From assembly GCA_947462335.1 (NCBI GenBank), contig OX381714.1, positions 37,421,360 to 37,485,359 of the forward strand: a stretch of 64,000 bases of DNA, given 5' to 3'. A program made the translations under genes and the position numbers. The notes under the pieces are model-generated. The model saw nothing but the letters and a program-made list of their open reading frames with translations, was not told the DNA's origin and made no database searches. Of the stretch, positions 24,260 through 37,173 are shown one piece after another. Source of the stretch: Harmothoe impar (Eukaryota > Annelida > Polychaeta > Phyllodocida > Polynoidae). How positions within the stretch are numbered: position 1 is the stretch's first letter; each line of letters opens with the position of its first letter.

Positions 24260-26353
24260 CCTTTATACCACTGATGCTCCAGATGGTCTAGTGTTGACGC
24301 ACGGCAGGATTATTGCATAAATACGTCATCGATCACAATGACGTACAATGGCCCCACCACGTGCCTCTTACGTCATGTCTCCATTTCCCATTGGCATTGA
24401 CACTATAGGCTCTACGTCATGCCAGTACCACTTCACAGTGTGCCTTTCCCAGGGCACCACTTGGCTAATTATGAGTTTAATCCAGCTAATGTCATTGTAT
24501 TGTGGATACAAAGCCCATATCTGTAGATAAGAGTTAGAGGGCTTACCAGATTTCGAATTGTAGAGATTTAGTTCAAGAGGTTCTGACTCTATTACTGTAA
24601 TACAGCAATGAGTTTACAGAGTATGCTTTATATTGATGACAGTAGTTATAGCTTTGGTGTAAGAGAGGTCTCTTTAGTGTGATTATGATGAAAATGGCAT
24701 AATCTATACCAGCAGAAGCAATATGGAGTTTTACTCTTATTAAATTTTAATGAAAACGGGCATGTGTCGAGACCATCAATAGCCCGTGCCATTTGCCTTT
24801 GGTTTACTAAATCAATTGCATAATAATGTTGTATAGTTATATACCCATAAAGTGCAGAACATTGATACACGTATCATCATGTATCAAATGTATTTTCATA
24901 AATGTTGTAACCCATGCCTAAATCAAAACATATACATGTATACTCTCCAAGTGCTCCATGTATGTAGGCTAATGTGTGGGAAAGAGAAGGAAACAACAAA
25001 AAATGAAATTTAACAGCTCGATTTTCATTTTCAAGTCAGCCCCACATGGACACAAGGCATCCACGTCAAGTTTCAATATGCTTCCCATTGTTCTCAGTAA
25101 GTCAATATAAGGGTGCGGTGACACCCCTATTGTGTGGTGTCTGTCAGAGGTGTCAACAGCTGTGACATTGATAGATATACCACCTCACCTACCACACACC
25201 GACACCCTCCAATCATGTGTACCTCAATGGGTGTTAGTATGCTAGGACGTCCCACCATGGCGGTCCTGCAAATTTTCAGGGCGGCCACTGCATTTTTCTC
25301 CATGCCCATTACTTAATAATTATATGGATGTAATGCCTTCGCAAATGCTACCAATGCCACCAATATCCTAAAATAATGTGTATCATCTGCAATTAGGGGG
25401 AATGTCTTGATTGCCCTTATACTTTTCTCTTTTTATAGTCTAAATGTCCCACTCCAATTGAAACGCCAAATGTCCCACTGCCAATGTCGTAATATCCAAC
25501 GCCAAAAGACACTGCAATGCAGTATTATATCAATATACCCTCCCTCTTCCGCCCGCCATCGTCATCACCATGTAATCCAATTTCACACCAAATATAGCAA
25601 ACAGCACGGAGGTGGTGCCTGGGGAGGGCATCACCTGGTGGTCACACCTGGCTGCCTCTCACCTGCCCTTAATAAGTATCCAATCCCTTAATTACAGGTA
25701 ACATGAGCTGCTTATGAAGCAGCTACGTAATCATGCGTATCTAAGCAATAATTACAAGGGGATTACTGTGAAGGTCTTACAAATCACAAAATGCAGCGAA
25801 ATTCTGAAGACCCCTTTTAGCTGTCGCATGTTTAATCAGTGTATTTTGAGAGGGACTGCCATATGGGGTCAGAAATCGCCATCAAAAATGTAATTTCTCT
25901 CCTTGCTGCCTGGTGTGTGCTCGTTTGTTGCAATACTGTACGTTATAAAGTTGGTCTGACAATAACCATTCGCCTCTACTTCCTTTAGGGGCTTTATGGA
26001 AATAATTATATGCATGGTATGCACATGCATTATTCATTATCTATATGCGATAGTGTAGTACATCTGTATTATCAGTATCAAATTACTCCTATAACCTCTA
26101 TATACTTCATATTGTATTATCTCAACGGGATGGGTGTTGATTTAAAAGGCATTCTGTTCTACGTTTTCACAAGTAAATCGGTTGGGATATACTTGGACCA
26201 AAGCCAACAAATACTGCAACATTATACTGCAGTTGGTGTAGTCCCTACACCCCTCTCTATCCCTTATTATTTTTTTATCCTACCCCTCCCAACCCTGAGC
26301 TCCCAATCCCATTTTCATGAGTTGAAACATGTGAGTTGTTGAGCCAACTGCAG
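24260..26353. other. No gene seen
   Basis: Several TACGTCA/TGACGT motifs and a CACGTG lie within 24310-24420. Otherwise this is AT-rich sequence with short open frames that match nothing I know. Confidence 0.35.
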
Positions 26354-27113
26354 TTAACCCTTTGTGGGCCGCATATTTCTCAGCCTCGAGCACTCCAGGC
26401 CCATTGCAGCCGTCAGGCTGTAATGGGCCTGGACAATTTTGTAACTAATAGCTGTAACCTACTTACAAAAATGATCCAGGATCCTGGATCATTTCTTAAT
26501 GAGATAGGTAGCTCACTGATTGGTCAGCTATGATCACATGATCATGTAGGAGTTGTGTATGGCCTCATGGGTTCGAATCCCACCCTAGGCAAAATGTAGG
26601 TTCGTTTTTTTACATTATTTATTTAGCCCATTTAACGCATAAATCTACCTTAATTGACATAGTTAAATTAGCTATTACATATGTGACTAGGTACATTATT
26701 TCAATTTAGGTGCAATATGCAGATATCAAAACTATTAAAAATTAAGCCAGAGTGGGGTTCGAACCCACACCCCATGGTTGCTGATACTAGTAGACCTATA
26801 CAGTATAGCAGGGTATGAGGCCAGTGTAGGTACATAGATCTAAGTAATCTCCCAGACTGTAAACGTACAGTCAGGGCCCGAGACTGCATATTTCTTTGTC
26901 CGCCTGGCGAGTAACTACATGCATGGATCATGCTAACCAATTGTGTGTGTGTGGGGGGGGGGGGGGGGATATATAGATCTACTCTATATGGTCGGCATGG
27001 TGCTTGAATGCTGCCTACATGGCGATGAGACAACCCAGGGAGCCCTGCATCAATGCATCATGAAAACAAAGGGCAAAGCAACACAAAGCACTATGCGGTC
27101 CTTAAAGGGTTAA
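26354..27113. repeat. Composite copy of the palindromic family with tRNA-like inserts
   Basis: The outer ends TTAACCCTTTGTGGGCCGCATA and the complement of CTTAAAGGGTTAA match the termini of the CATGATGCATGAATGCAG family. The interior is longer than in other copies. It holds a 26-bp perfect palindrome at 26469-26494 and a tRNA B-box-like GGGTTCGAATCCC near 26569. A second B-box-like motif lies in opposite orientation near 26755, followed by a GT/poly-G tract (about 26944-26967). Confidence 0.6.
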
Positions 27114-28276
27114 GGTTGCTGCTACGTGAGGCAGTGAGTCTGTTACCTATGTCCTCCAGGTGGGGGTAGCTTAGCGCCCTGATCACTTACACCTGTGTTT
27201 ATGTGTGGGTACTGGAGGTGGGCTGTGCTATACAGGGAGGGTGAGGAGGGAGAAACGGGTGGGCCCCATATACTATACTCTGTAGCTGACTAACTCCGTG
27301 GAGGAAAGACTCCAGGGTATAATGTTGAGTGGGTGAGAGGGAAAACGTTTAAACAGAATAGTCTAGAGTTCCCTTGCATACGTCTAGGTATTGTCCATGT
27401 GTGGCAGAACTAGATATGCCATTTCTAGTTAGAGATTTCTTTTCTACGATAACTGGCATGTGTACCTATATCTGGCACATAAGAATCATACAGATCAAAC
27501 ACATGGAACTGCATGTATAAAATGCACACTTTTATGCATTTCACTTATTCGATTGATATTGTCCTGTTTTGACAGATTGCAGAGTTGATTCTTAACTCTA
27601 GAATGCTCTTTAATAGATATATCTCTATCAATGTAACTGTAAGTGTTTGCTCATGCACTTCTTATCATGCAGAAGGTCGGAGTGGGCTATACAGTAAGTT
27701 CAGGCCTGAACACACGGGGGTGGGGCGGGGGGGGGGGGGGGGAGGGGGTCGTCCATGCACTCCATGGTGGGGGTCACCCAGGAGACATCGATCTCACACT
27801 GATCAATCACATACCAACTAGTGAGTCGTGACCAGATCTACCGACAACTTGACCACTCTACAGTGCATGGCAAAGCTCTATACTATAGTGAATTAGAGTA
27901 GAAACCATGGCACGTGTCGAACTCGGATCTTGCCATGGTTAATATTCAAACTAACAATAATTTCTAAGTGCCAATGTTCAGCTGATGTTTGCATATCTCC
28001 GAGCTGTAGGTGGAATGTCCACGGCTCAGTATATCTATACCTTGTTACATAGTGCCTAGGGCTATATCATCCGGTATATCATAAATGAGCATGTTCCACC
28101 TGCTACTAATCTGTGGAGATTGGTGCATCGGCCCTGTATCATGTAAGTGCTATCTGAATGGCTTGTTATCTCATTATATTCCTCCCACCTGGGGACTAGG
28201 CCTGCTTCCTAAATGAAACCATCCAATATAATCACAGAGGAAGTTGTATCGATTTAGGAGCCTCAATAACCTGACT
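27114..28276. other. No gene seen
   Basis: Includes a run of about 14 G near 27727-27741. No coding exon or RNA is recognised. Confidence 0.35.
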
Positions 28277-28278
28277 TA

Positions 28279-29191
28279 CACTGTAAAAATATTGCCGTTA
28301 AAATAACGGAGATTCACTGGCACCACTGGGTGCCGGACTTTCACCGTTATTTTTACGGACACCGTTTTTTCCTAAGTCACCGTTATTTTAACGGAACTGT
28401 CACCGCTATTTTTAAACAAGAAATCTCCGTTATAAAATTTTTTAACAGTGATTCTCAGTACCGTTAAAAAAACGGTGATTCACTGGCACCACTGGGTGCC
28501 GGATTTTCACCGTTATTTTCACGGTCACCGTTTTTCCCAAAGTCACCGTCATTTCTACGGAACTGTGAATCACCGTTATTTTAACAGAATACAAAACATC
28601 ACTGTATTCTGATTCAGTGCCTAAACAATAATTGTAATGGTATTTTGTGTAATTTAACGGATTCGTCCCAGTGTTATTCAGTTCATTTATCCCCCTATAC
28701 CTAACTCCATGCTCAATATGGTTCCAAACCCAATTTGGTACCAATCAGCAATATCATCTTAGTGTCAAGACTTCAGACCTAATCATTAGGAATTAGTCTA
28801 TGAAAGCCTTATAGAATGCTTCATGACACTTTGTAATACCAGTCCATGAGCAGAAGTCACTCTAGGATGGCTACAGAGCAAACCTCACAGCTGTATCTGT
28901 ATATATATTTCTTATCACCACAAAAATGGTGTTCCTAGTATCTAGGAAAATCTCTTCATGAACCAAACTGCCACCTGGTGTGATAAAACTGAAATCAATT
29001 AAACGTAGCTTCACCGTAAAATAAACTGTGTTTCACTGTAAAAATAAACGGTGTTTCACTCTACTGGATTACGGATATTCAAAGTATAATTGATTGATTT
29101 TACATGGCCTCACCGTAATCATATGTTATGATGAATCACCGTAAAATTTTACACTGATTCTCCGTATATTCAACGGAATATTTTTACAGTG
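28279..29191. mobile_element. 913-bp TIR element, ends CACTGTAAAAATATT, TSD TA
   Basis: The left end CACTGTAAAAATATTGCCGTT and right end AACGGAATATTTTTACAGTG are complementary apart from one base, and TA flanks both sides (28277-28278, 29192-29193). The left 300 bp repeats the near-palindrome CCGTTATTTTAACGG many times, and GATTCACTGGCACCACTGGG occurs twice. No transposase is visible. The CACTG termini and 2-bp duplication match the elements at 9830, 54292 and 57796. Confidence 0.88.
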
Positions 29192-29193
29192 TA

Positions 29194-32100
29194 GTTGTCG
29201 CTCCCTGTTTGGTATGCTGTCTATATTATGTTGTATCAGGACCGTGTATGTAAGTATTTGCTAAACATGCTTCACCTAAATATGAAATGCTCCTGTGTAC
29301 ATAATTATAATTGATATCATCTATAAGCAGATACATTTAGTATCCTAATACCGTGTAAACCAGTTATATTTTAATATGAGCAAGGCTATGGTTCTGATCT
29401 CAAATAGAGGCCCCTAGATGTCAACATATATCCAGCAAAAGACATAATCAAGCTGGGAACATATGCCAGGGAATGTATATTGCCCCCCCCCCCCATACTA
29501 TATATGAGGATGCTGTACACTCACGGTCGTGATCCCATGAATACTCCATGCAATGCATCCCTATATTTAATTACAGGCTAGGTGACAGATGCTATAACAA
29601 AGTGAGAGTCCTCCCAGTGTGAGCCCTGACATGTCATGTGCTGGTCATGTCATAGGACGATATAATGTGTGGTAGTGTTTCACAAACACAGCTGTGATCC
29701 CCCATATGACTCAGACATAGAAAGGGGAAGAGACAATTCACCATTGTGATATATGACAATGCCTCTATTTTCTGCTTTGTTTTCATTTTTAATGGCATCA
29801 TAAAACCTATGGTAATACTAACAAAGAAGCGGTTTCATACAATTAAATTCGTTAATATGCCCCAGTAGTGTCAACTATAAATGATTATGGCGTGACCACA
29901 ATGATCCTTGTTATAAATGAATCAATCTTTTTTCCCCTACGGTTCACCACAATTAAAGGCACTGTACACCTGGGCTATGGATATGTGTCGAGATAAACTC
30001 CTGGGACTAGTGGTTCTAATGGTTCTAATATAATGATGTGTTCTTTTTAAAATAAAATATGTAGTCGAAATATCAATCAGCATGCAAGCAAGGAAATAAG
30101 ATGAATGAAATTAATATCTACATCTTGGAGGGTGTCTTGGAGAACATGTTGTTAGTGATAACTTTAACCCTTATAATTGAACTTGTTATAACTGACATTT
30201 CTTACAGTATATGTATGTGCATGACCCATGTAATAATAGGTAGATATGCTTTCCCATAGAGAGAACGTAGCTGCTTGATAACTTATCTTATTTATATGTA
30301 CCATTTTTTAAAGAAAATCGCCAATGCATACATATACATGTGCATGCTATTGTCTTCAACATGTCCCAAGTCCAAGTAGATATATCTCTATTCTACCTTT
30401 TCCAAGTACCTACGTATGAACACTCGATTAATCATTACCAAAGAGGTCCAGGATATGAATTTGAAAAAAGCTTAAGACCCTGTGGTCTATGACTAAGGTG
30501 ATAAGATAAGCGAATGGATTCATATCTCAGCAGACTTGGGTGTAAATAAGCACACTGGGTGGTGGTGGGTGTGGGGTCAGGATAGCTGGTATCAGTATAC
30601 CTGGTGTTTACCTGGGACCTTTAAATGTCAGACACTGTGTACACCTGTACAACACCTGGAGCACCTGCCCTGGCTGACCAGACCTCCAGACACTACATGT
30701 ACTAAACCCCCATCACCATTAGTCTCAACCCTGGAGTAAATGCAGCTGCTCCAGGGGTGAGGGTGTGCAATGGTAAATGTATACATGGGCTTCGTTGCTT
30801 TCTTGAATTGTTTTATTTGTTATTTAAAATTGAACTAAGTTTGCAATTTCTTACTTTCGCTTTATCATTATTAATAGTGTTTGGTATTTGTATTATAATG
30901 ATAGTTAATTATAGCTAGTTATTTCCAAGTCCATGCCCGGCCAGATTATTACTATTGAACCAGGCTATTGAATCAAGCTCAGTGGACTTATTGTCTATTA
31001 TTTATGCACTAAATGTGACCATATCGTTCTCAAAATGTAAAACTAATTTCGACATGCCTTCCTTTTTTTTCTTTTAAATTTACAAAGTTTTTTTTTCTTG
31101 TGGTATACACATACATATAATATCCAACTCCCGTTGACCTGGGGAGGATGGGTGCAGCTGGCCCAGAATGTAGGAGGACGGACATCATAAGTGTATGCAC
31201 ATAATGCAGAGGGCGTCACGGTGTCAGCATCTATTATTGTACATATGTAATGGTGCCAGTACGTCAGGGACGTACATATAATACTGTCACAACATGACAG
31301 TCACAAACCATGACGTAGTAAAAGCAACTGGAATAACTATAACCTTACCTTGGTGCTGGGGTTAGGTTGGTTGTCAGTCAACTATACTGCTGTTCCTTTT
31401 TGCCAGGCTCAATTTTATAATTATGCCCACTTCAGTTTGGTAGATCTGTTCGGTGTGCTAAATCAAACTGCTCCTAGGTCAAATTCTTTTTTTCTTTTTT
31501 TTTGTGATAGCGATTTGCATTTCACAATGTCCAAAGGGGATTCTCTCATTGGGGAAACGATTCAAGACTATACAATTAACATAGGTGAAATACAGTACAC
31601 ACAGCATGTATCAGACCATTATCATTGAGAGAGATGCTCAGTGGATACTGTTGGTGTCATACAGTATGTCTTATGTTGGCATGTCCTGCAGTAGAATATA
31701 GGTATGTTTAATTGACTTCAATATCCAATCGTACTGCCTGCTGAGAGAGAAGAAGTAATTCCTACTCCTAACGCCACAGATTGCAGGTAGAATATCCTTT
31801 TCCTCCAGCATAGATTAGTCTTCTCATACTCCACGTAGTCTAACTCCCCATGTGTATATAGGGACTAACTTATACTCCATGTAGTTAGTGTTGAACCAGA
31901 CCCTATAATACATGGGTCAGTCTGTATCATAGAGTGTATGTATATGTATGTACAACGTGTGTGGCGTGTAGGTAGGTCTACACCTGCCTCCAGGGGGATG
32001 TGTGGACCCCCACGTGGTCCTCCAGTAGGTGTAGGTGTCCACTACCTCAGTGATACCTGTGTGACACCTGCCCACTTAAACCTCCAGGTGGTGGGACCCA

Positions 32101-32420
32101 GGAGGCAGAGACTCGTGCAGTACTGAGTACTATAGTATAGGGAGCGTCCTCCAGTTCCCACTGTCTAACATCCACTACTACACTCCTGTGGGCTACCACT
32201 CACCTCAATACTATTACTGTTACTTTCTCCTCCTGCGGTCACTCTCCAAGCACATCTTGGGATTGGCCACCCAAAGAAATCAGTATCATAAACTTCAAGT
32301 GTGGGGATCACACTCTCCAAGCCGAGACTAGGTGCACTGGGGCAAGACGGCAATTAGATGCGGTAATAAACTTAACTAAATTAGTATCAGTGTAGCATCA
32401 ATTTAACTAATTAGCATTTA
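29194..32420. other. No gene seen
   Basis: A short poly-C run lies near 29485. CACCTG/CCTCCAGG-rich patches occur near 30540-30760 and 31980-32150, similar in flavour to 16600-17500. No domain-bearing frame is seen. Confidence 0.35.
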
Positions 32421-32666
32421 AAACCTTTAAAGGCCGCATAGTGCCTTACTGCAGTATGCCATTTATCGTCATGATGCATGGATGCAGCCCTTGCGAGTAA
32501 CTCGCCATGGCTGCAGTCAAGCATAATACCGGTTCTAAGGGCACATTCCCGAAAGGTCAGCATAATGCATGGACGCAGCAATCGCGGGCTACCCACCAGG
32601 GCTGCAATTATGCATCATGGCAACAAAGGACATGGCACTCTAAAACAGTATGTGGCACTTAATTAA
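32421..32666. repeat. Palindromic dispersed repeat, CATGATGCATGAATGCAG family
   Basis: Starts at a CTTTAAAGGCCGCATA terminus and carries two paired modules (CATGATGCATGGATGCAG near 32469; GCATAATGCATGGACGCAG near 32560 with its partner CTGCAATTATGCATCATG). The right terminus is eroded. Confidence 0.7.
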
Positions 32667-34202
32667 TCAAAGTAAGCTAGTGTGGTAGCCTGCAGAGTAT
32701 AGCTTACAGGTGGAGCTTATTTGAAGACCGGCGTCTGTTGACAGACAAACAGTTATCACAAGGTGATAATTACCACCCCATCCACACACACACACAAACA
32801 CAAACAATAATTATTTGTATGTATATACAGTATACAGGTGGATGATTTTACTTTGTGGTCTGTGTGATGTACTGTAGACCATTTAGCACCTCCTCTGGTT
32901 TGTGAGGAGTAAGAAGTGTCAGGTATTTGGTTACACCGAGACGGTGTGTACACAAACAGTGGGGTCCATCCAACGGGAACTATGTCAGGTATATAGCACA
33001 TGTCAACTTTACCGATTATACTGTTTTCATAGTATAGGTGAAGGGTTGACAAGCCTAAACAAACTATACATTACTCAGAGTATAACGTGTCAGAAATGTT
33101 CAGTTATTCACTGCTCATCTATCGTTATAATATAGTATGCCACAGACTCCACGTTTTCTCCACATTTTACATCCTGAAGAAGGATAGAAGTGTAAATATA
33201 ATATTTCCTTTTAATTTCTAGGACTGATTATACTAGTAGTAGGGTTATTTTCACCAAGGCATTAGTCTCTCTTTTATGGAATTAAGGATATAACTGTAAG
33301 CTTATATACCCACACCCAGCAGTCTCTTGGCATCACGTGTACAGTATGTACAATCCATGAGCTCGGTTACAAGAGTCACTCAGTGTTGGTATAAGCATGT
33401 TTTAAATGCCACAGAACATTTGTCTATATTCCTAGAACTACATCCCACGTATAGGCTCTAATGAAATTGAGAATTGCGATCATTTCATGTATAGGCTACA
33501 ACCACATTAAAGTGCACACCCCCAGAAAGGACAGACCAGGCTGCCACCTGGTGTATAGTTTACAAGTTACACAGTTAGTCATGTCAGTTCGTCTTTTTCA
33601 CTACTGAATTAGTCAGAATATGTATGGATAAATGACGAATTTCCCTATGACTAAAGTGGGTTAGCCATTACTGACTATATAACTTGTTAAACCCGTGTTT
33701 TTGAGTAATGTGCAGGCTTTTTTGCCCAAAAGAAATGAGCACTCCCAATGCAAAGGTCCATTCTATAAACAACGTTTCTCAGAAGTAAATCCATTTTTAC
33801 CAAAATATTAATAAGCACGAGCATGCCTTCCCCAAGATCATTATTTCTAAATTAAGTTCAATTTTCACCAAAAAGAGAAAATCCAATGGTGTCCAACCCA
33901 CGCCAGTGTCAGTAAAAAAACAACAACAGTGCCCTCCCCGGAACTAAAGACTCACCGCCCAGTTGATTGATGCATGTGATCATATACATATAACTGTAAA
34001 ATGTATGTTTATATTCCTTCCTCTCCGTGCAACCATCCTCTCATACATTGTTGTTATAAAATGAGATTTAGATTTCCCCCAATCATACGCAGGACGTCGA
34101 CGTCATTTAAAGGCTTTAAAGCACATTGGACGTCATTTAAAGGCTCTAAAGTACATTGGACACCTGCACGGAAACAGCACATACCCGTTAATCACAATCA
34201 CT
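32667..34202. other. No gene seen; 30-bp tandem duplication
   Basis: At 34099-34158 a 30-bp unit (starting GACGTCATTTAAAGGCT) is repeated twice with three differences. A short CA repeat is near 32783. TAGTCA-rich sequence at about 33565-33690 resembles the inverted-repeat family of 55697-56193. Confidence 0.4.
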
Positions 34203-34448
34203 AACCATTTAAGGGCCTTTGGTGCCCTCCACCTCTTTAAAGTCAACATGATACAAACGTACATGAATGCAGCGTTGGCGAGTCTACTTGCCAGGGCTGC
34301 ATTTATGCATCATGACGAACCTTCGGGGTTATGACCCTCCGAAAGTGTTGTCGGCATGATGCAAGAATGCAGCGTAGACTCACCTTGACAACATTTATGG
34401 ATCATGACGACAAAGGACACAGCATAGCATGCGGCCCATAAAGGGTTA
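34203..34448. repeat. Palindromic dispersed repeat, CATGATGCATGAATGCAG family
   Basis: The termini AACCATTTAAGGGCC and GGCCCATAAAGGGTTA are complementary with few differences. The interior has CAACATGATACAAACGTACATGAATGCAG, then CTGCATTTATGCATCATGACGA, then a second pair, in the arrangement seen at 23979-24241. Confidence 0.75.
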
Positions 34449-35371
34449 ATGTATAGAAGGGGCTACTATTGTGTGCCCATAGGGTATCATTTATACGTCA
34501 CTTATCACAAATAGACAATCTAGTCTGAAAAAGTGTTATGGTAATTCGGCGTTTTATATATATAATCATTGTGTTCAATCCTCTTCCCGTGGCAGGTGGA
34601 GGGATAGGCCATAAGAGGCATTAAGGCCATGGTTAGATGAGTTGAGTTGAAACAGTCAAACATCTATCATGGTATTCTAAAATTTTACCAATTCACAAAT
34701 TATATCGGTAAATTGTCCATCGTTATACGTGGTATACAATGTACCTATATATCGACCCTGTAAATATCTCTGCCACATCTTAGGAATCTGTATGCAGACT
34801 CGATCTGCGCAACTTATGGACCCTTTAAGGACCGCATATTATATTGTAGTTGGTCTAGTACTACTAGTGTGAACGCATGAGAACAAAACACCAGACAAGG
34901 TAAATTAGACTTTGATATACGGCGACTTTATTGAAAGGATAACTCTTGAGTATTATATGACCAGTACAACCATCAGCTATACAAGAATCAGATCAGGATC
35001 ATAATACAGGGGAAGTAACGCTACAGCATAGTGTTAAGCCCGGAGTGCAGGGTGGTCTTGCCTCGACAGTCCCAAACCTGACTGCCTGCCAATGGGGAAG
35101 TAGTCCACCTTTTATACACCGCTGTGGGGGTCACCTGACCGTACCATATATATAATTATGTAACACGCTTATATAAGTACTACCGAATAGAACCAAGGGT
35201 AGTACCGGTACACTACCGTATACAACCGAACTAGAAGAAGTTGGTATATGTAACAGACCGACGACACTCGTTAAGTAATAAACAAACAAGTTATGTATAC
35301 AATAAGAACGTGTTGTTTTACATCATAACAACATATAATAGATATACCATAATAACAGTTAGACTCATAGC
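34449..35371. other. No gene seen
   Basis: Contains an isolated CCCTTTAAGGACCGCATA terminus near 34820. It may be the outer end of a composite element ending at 35634. Confidence 0.35.
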
Positions 35372-35634
35372 TAACCCGTTACAATATTAATGCTTAAAGT
35401 TTAAACCCCGTGTCGTCATGATGAATGAATACAGCGTTGGCGAGTGATGTGCTCCATGCATCATGCCGATTCTATACGACGTGGTAGAAACAATCACGAA
35501 AGTTTGCCGATGATGCAGGAATGCAGCTCCGGCTACTAAGTCTACTAGTTTTGCATGGGTTGCATTCATGCATCATGACAACAAAGACTATAACTCAATA
35601 CTAGTAAAGCAATATGCGGCTCTTAACGGGTTAA
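35372..35634. repeat. Palindromic dispersed repeat, CATGATGCATGAATGCAG family
   Basis: The ends TAACCCGTT and AACGGGTTA are complementary. Two module pairs are recognisable (GTCATGATGAATGAATACAG near 35413; TGCATTCATGCATCATGACA near 35562). The conserved tail ACAAAG...AGCAATATGCGGC matches the other copies. Confidence 0.7.
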
Positions 35635-35846
35635 GTATCCTCTTTAGTGAAGTATAGTAAGTGTCCAGCATACTAGTGATTTATACAGGACTTGTGGTGG
35701 ATGTAGGCTGACCATTTGCCACAGAAGTCGATTGTGGGCGTGTTAAGGGTGGTTAGTGTCCAAGTGGGCGTTTAATGACAGAGAATAAAGTGTGCCATTT
35801 GTTGGTATATCTGGTATAGGGCACATATAGGTCTGTCCAGAGTCAC

Positions 35847-36018
35847 CAGGGGCGGATCCAGAGGGGGGGTTCTGGGGGTCAGGACCCCCCCCTTTTGGAA
35901 AAAGATTTAAATTTTTTTAATGATAATTTGATCCGCCGCGAGTCGCGGCGTGTCACTTTTCGGTACTTTGGTGTTTGGTGGACCCCCCCCCCTTTTCAAA
36001 TTCCTGGGTCCGCCCCTG
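35847..36018. mobile_element. 172-bp MITE, ends CAGGGGCGGATCC
   Basis: The termini CAGGGGCGGATCCAG and CTGGGTCCGCCCCTG are imperfect complements. Poly-G and poly-C blocks follow each end, and a GCCGCGAGTCGCGGC palindrome lies near the centre. I cannot define a clean target duplication. Ends beginning CAGGGGCGGA are common in animal hAT-like MITEs, but that assignment is from memory. Confidence 0.7.
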
Positions 36019-36422
36019 AGTCAGTCTATTGGATTCTGAGATAAAAGCTTTCTTTGGGGGCATGCAGGAGGCCAATAGCAGCCATGCATGTCACCACAGG
36101 TAGTAGCTTGAAAAGAATACCTCTTTTTCAAAGGATATTATTATGTAAATGGCCCTTTGCCCATAGATTTAGAATGCAGGTAACGCAACCTTTTGTGTCA
36201 AGTACAGGGACTGAGAAAGATAGTTTAGACAGACAGTATTATAGTATACTTTGGTCGGATGTTGGGACAAAGAATCGTTCAATATTGCACAGAGTTGTGT
36301 GTTCCCAAGGCAAACGTTTATGGGTCTGGAAATGGAACCAAATGGGAGCTGTGAAACTGTAACATATGAGACATACATGCTACAAGGTGTCTGTTGTGAG
36401 CTCTCGGATGTTCATGCCAGCA

Positions 36423-37051
36423 TATAGAGTAAAGTACCCTAGTTCCGGACACTTAGTGGATATATATTTTTTTTGGTTAGAGATTATCTGTTAACGTCCA
36501 AATAGTGGCATTTGAGAGGCAAAGATGTTATCATAAATGTACATAGGGTTTGACATGATTGCCTCCTCAGCAATATGGGTCAGATTTGATTGATTAAACC
36601 TCAATTTGGCACCTAATTCCGGACATAGGCACCCAATTCCGGACACCTTACAAAACACTTTAATTCTTTACAAGGGGACAATCTATTTGAAAACCAGCAG
36701 TCACCATAAGAGGCCAATACTATACATGTCCATATCTGGTAGATTTATGCATGAATCATATGTTTCACTGACAATATAACCAATTAACTTTGTCTTTGTG
36801 CTTAGCATCACTGCTTAGGAAAGTGGTTCATAGATTTGGGTTGGTACATACTAGCAGTAATAGATCGAACTTAATTATGTTCTCTTGTGTGCTACTTTCC
36901 AGTTATTAATGCTGTAGCTAGGTAATGTGTAGGGCATTCACCAGGTATGGTCACATAACCAATTATGTATATATTTAGTGCCGCAATCATCATATTATTG
37001 CAGGGTGTCCGGAATTAGGGTCTGGCCGCCTTTGGGTGCCTTTACTCTATG
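36423..37051. mobile_element. Fold-back element with CTAATTCCGGACA ends
   Basis: The left arm (ATAGAGTAAAGTACCC then CCTAGTTCCGGACAC) and the right arm (GTGTCCGGAATTAGGG then GGTGCCTTTACTCTAT) are inverted repeats with a small insertion in the right arm. Two more ATTCCGGACA motifs lie near 36605-36650. No coding capacity is seen. It ends 51 bp from the tRNA gene. Confidence 0.65.
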
Positions 37052-37101
37052 CCATATGGATACTATATAGCTAGATTTATTTCGAATCAAAAAGGACGGA
37101 A

Positions 37102-37173
37102 TGGAGATGCCGGGGATTGAACCCGGGGCCTCTCACATGCAAAGCGAGCGCTCTACCACTGAGCTACATCCCC
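37102..37173 (-). tRNA. tRNA-Ala(UGC)
   Basis: Read on the minus strand it folds as a complete cloverleaf. The acceptor GGGGATG pairs with CATCTCC (one G-U), and A is the discriminator. The anticodon stem CTCGC/GTGAG holds loop TTTGCAT with anticodon TGC. The T arm CCCGG/CCGGG has loop TTCAATC. The internal promoter boxes are intact (TAGCTCAGTGG; GGTTCAATCC). There is no intron. A TTTTT run on the minus strand at 37093-37089, 8 nt past the 3' end, can serve as the RNA polymerase III terminator. Confidence 0.95.

Noticed and set aside
26560..26790. Two convergent tRNA-like T arms (GGGTTCGAATCCC and its inverse), considered as tRNA genes.
   Set aside because: Neither has a D arm, anticodon stem or acceptor stem in the right place.
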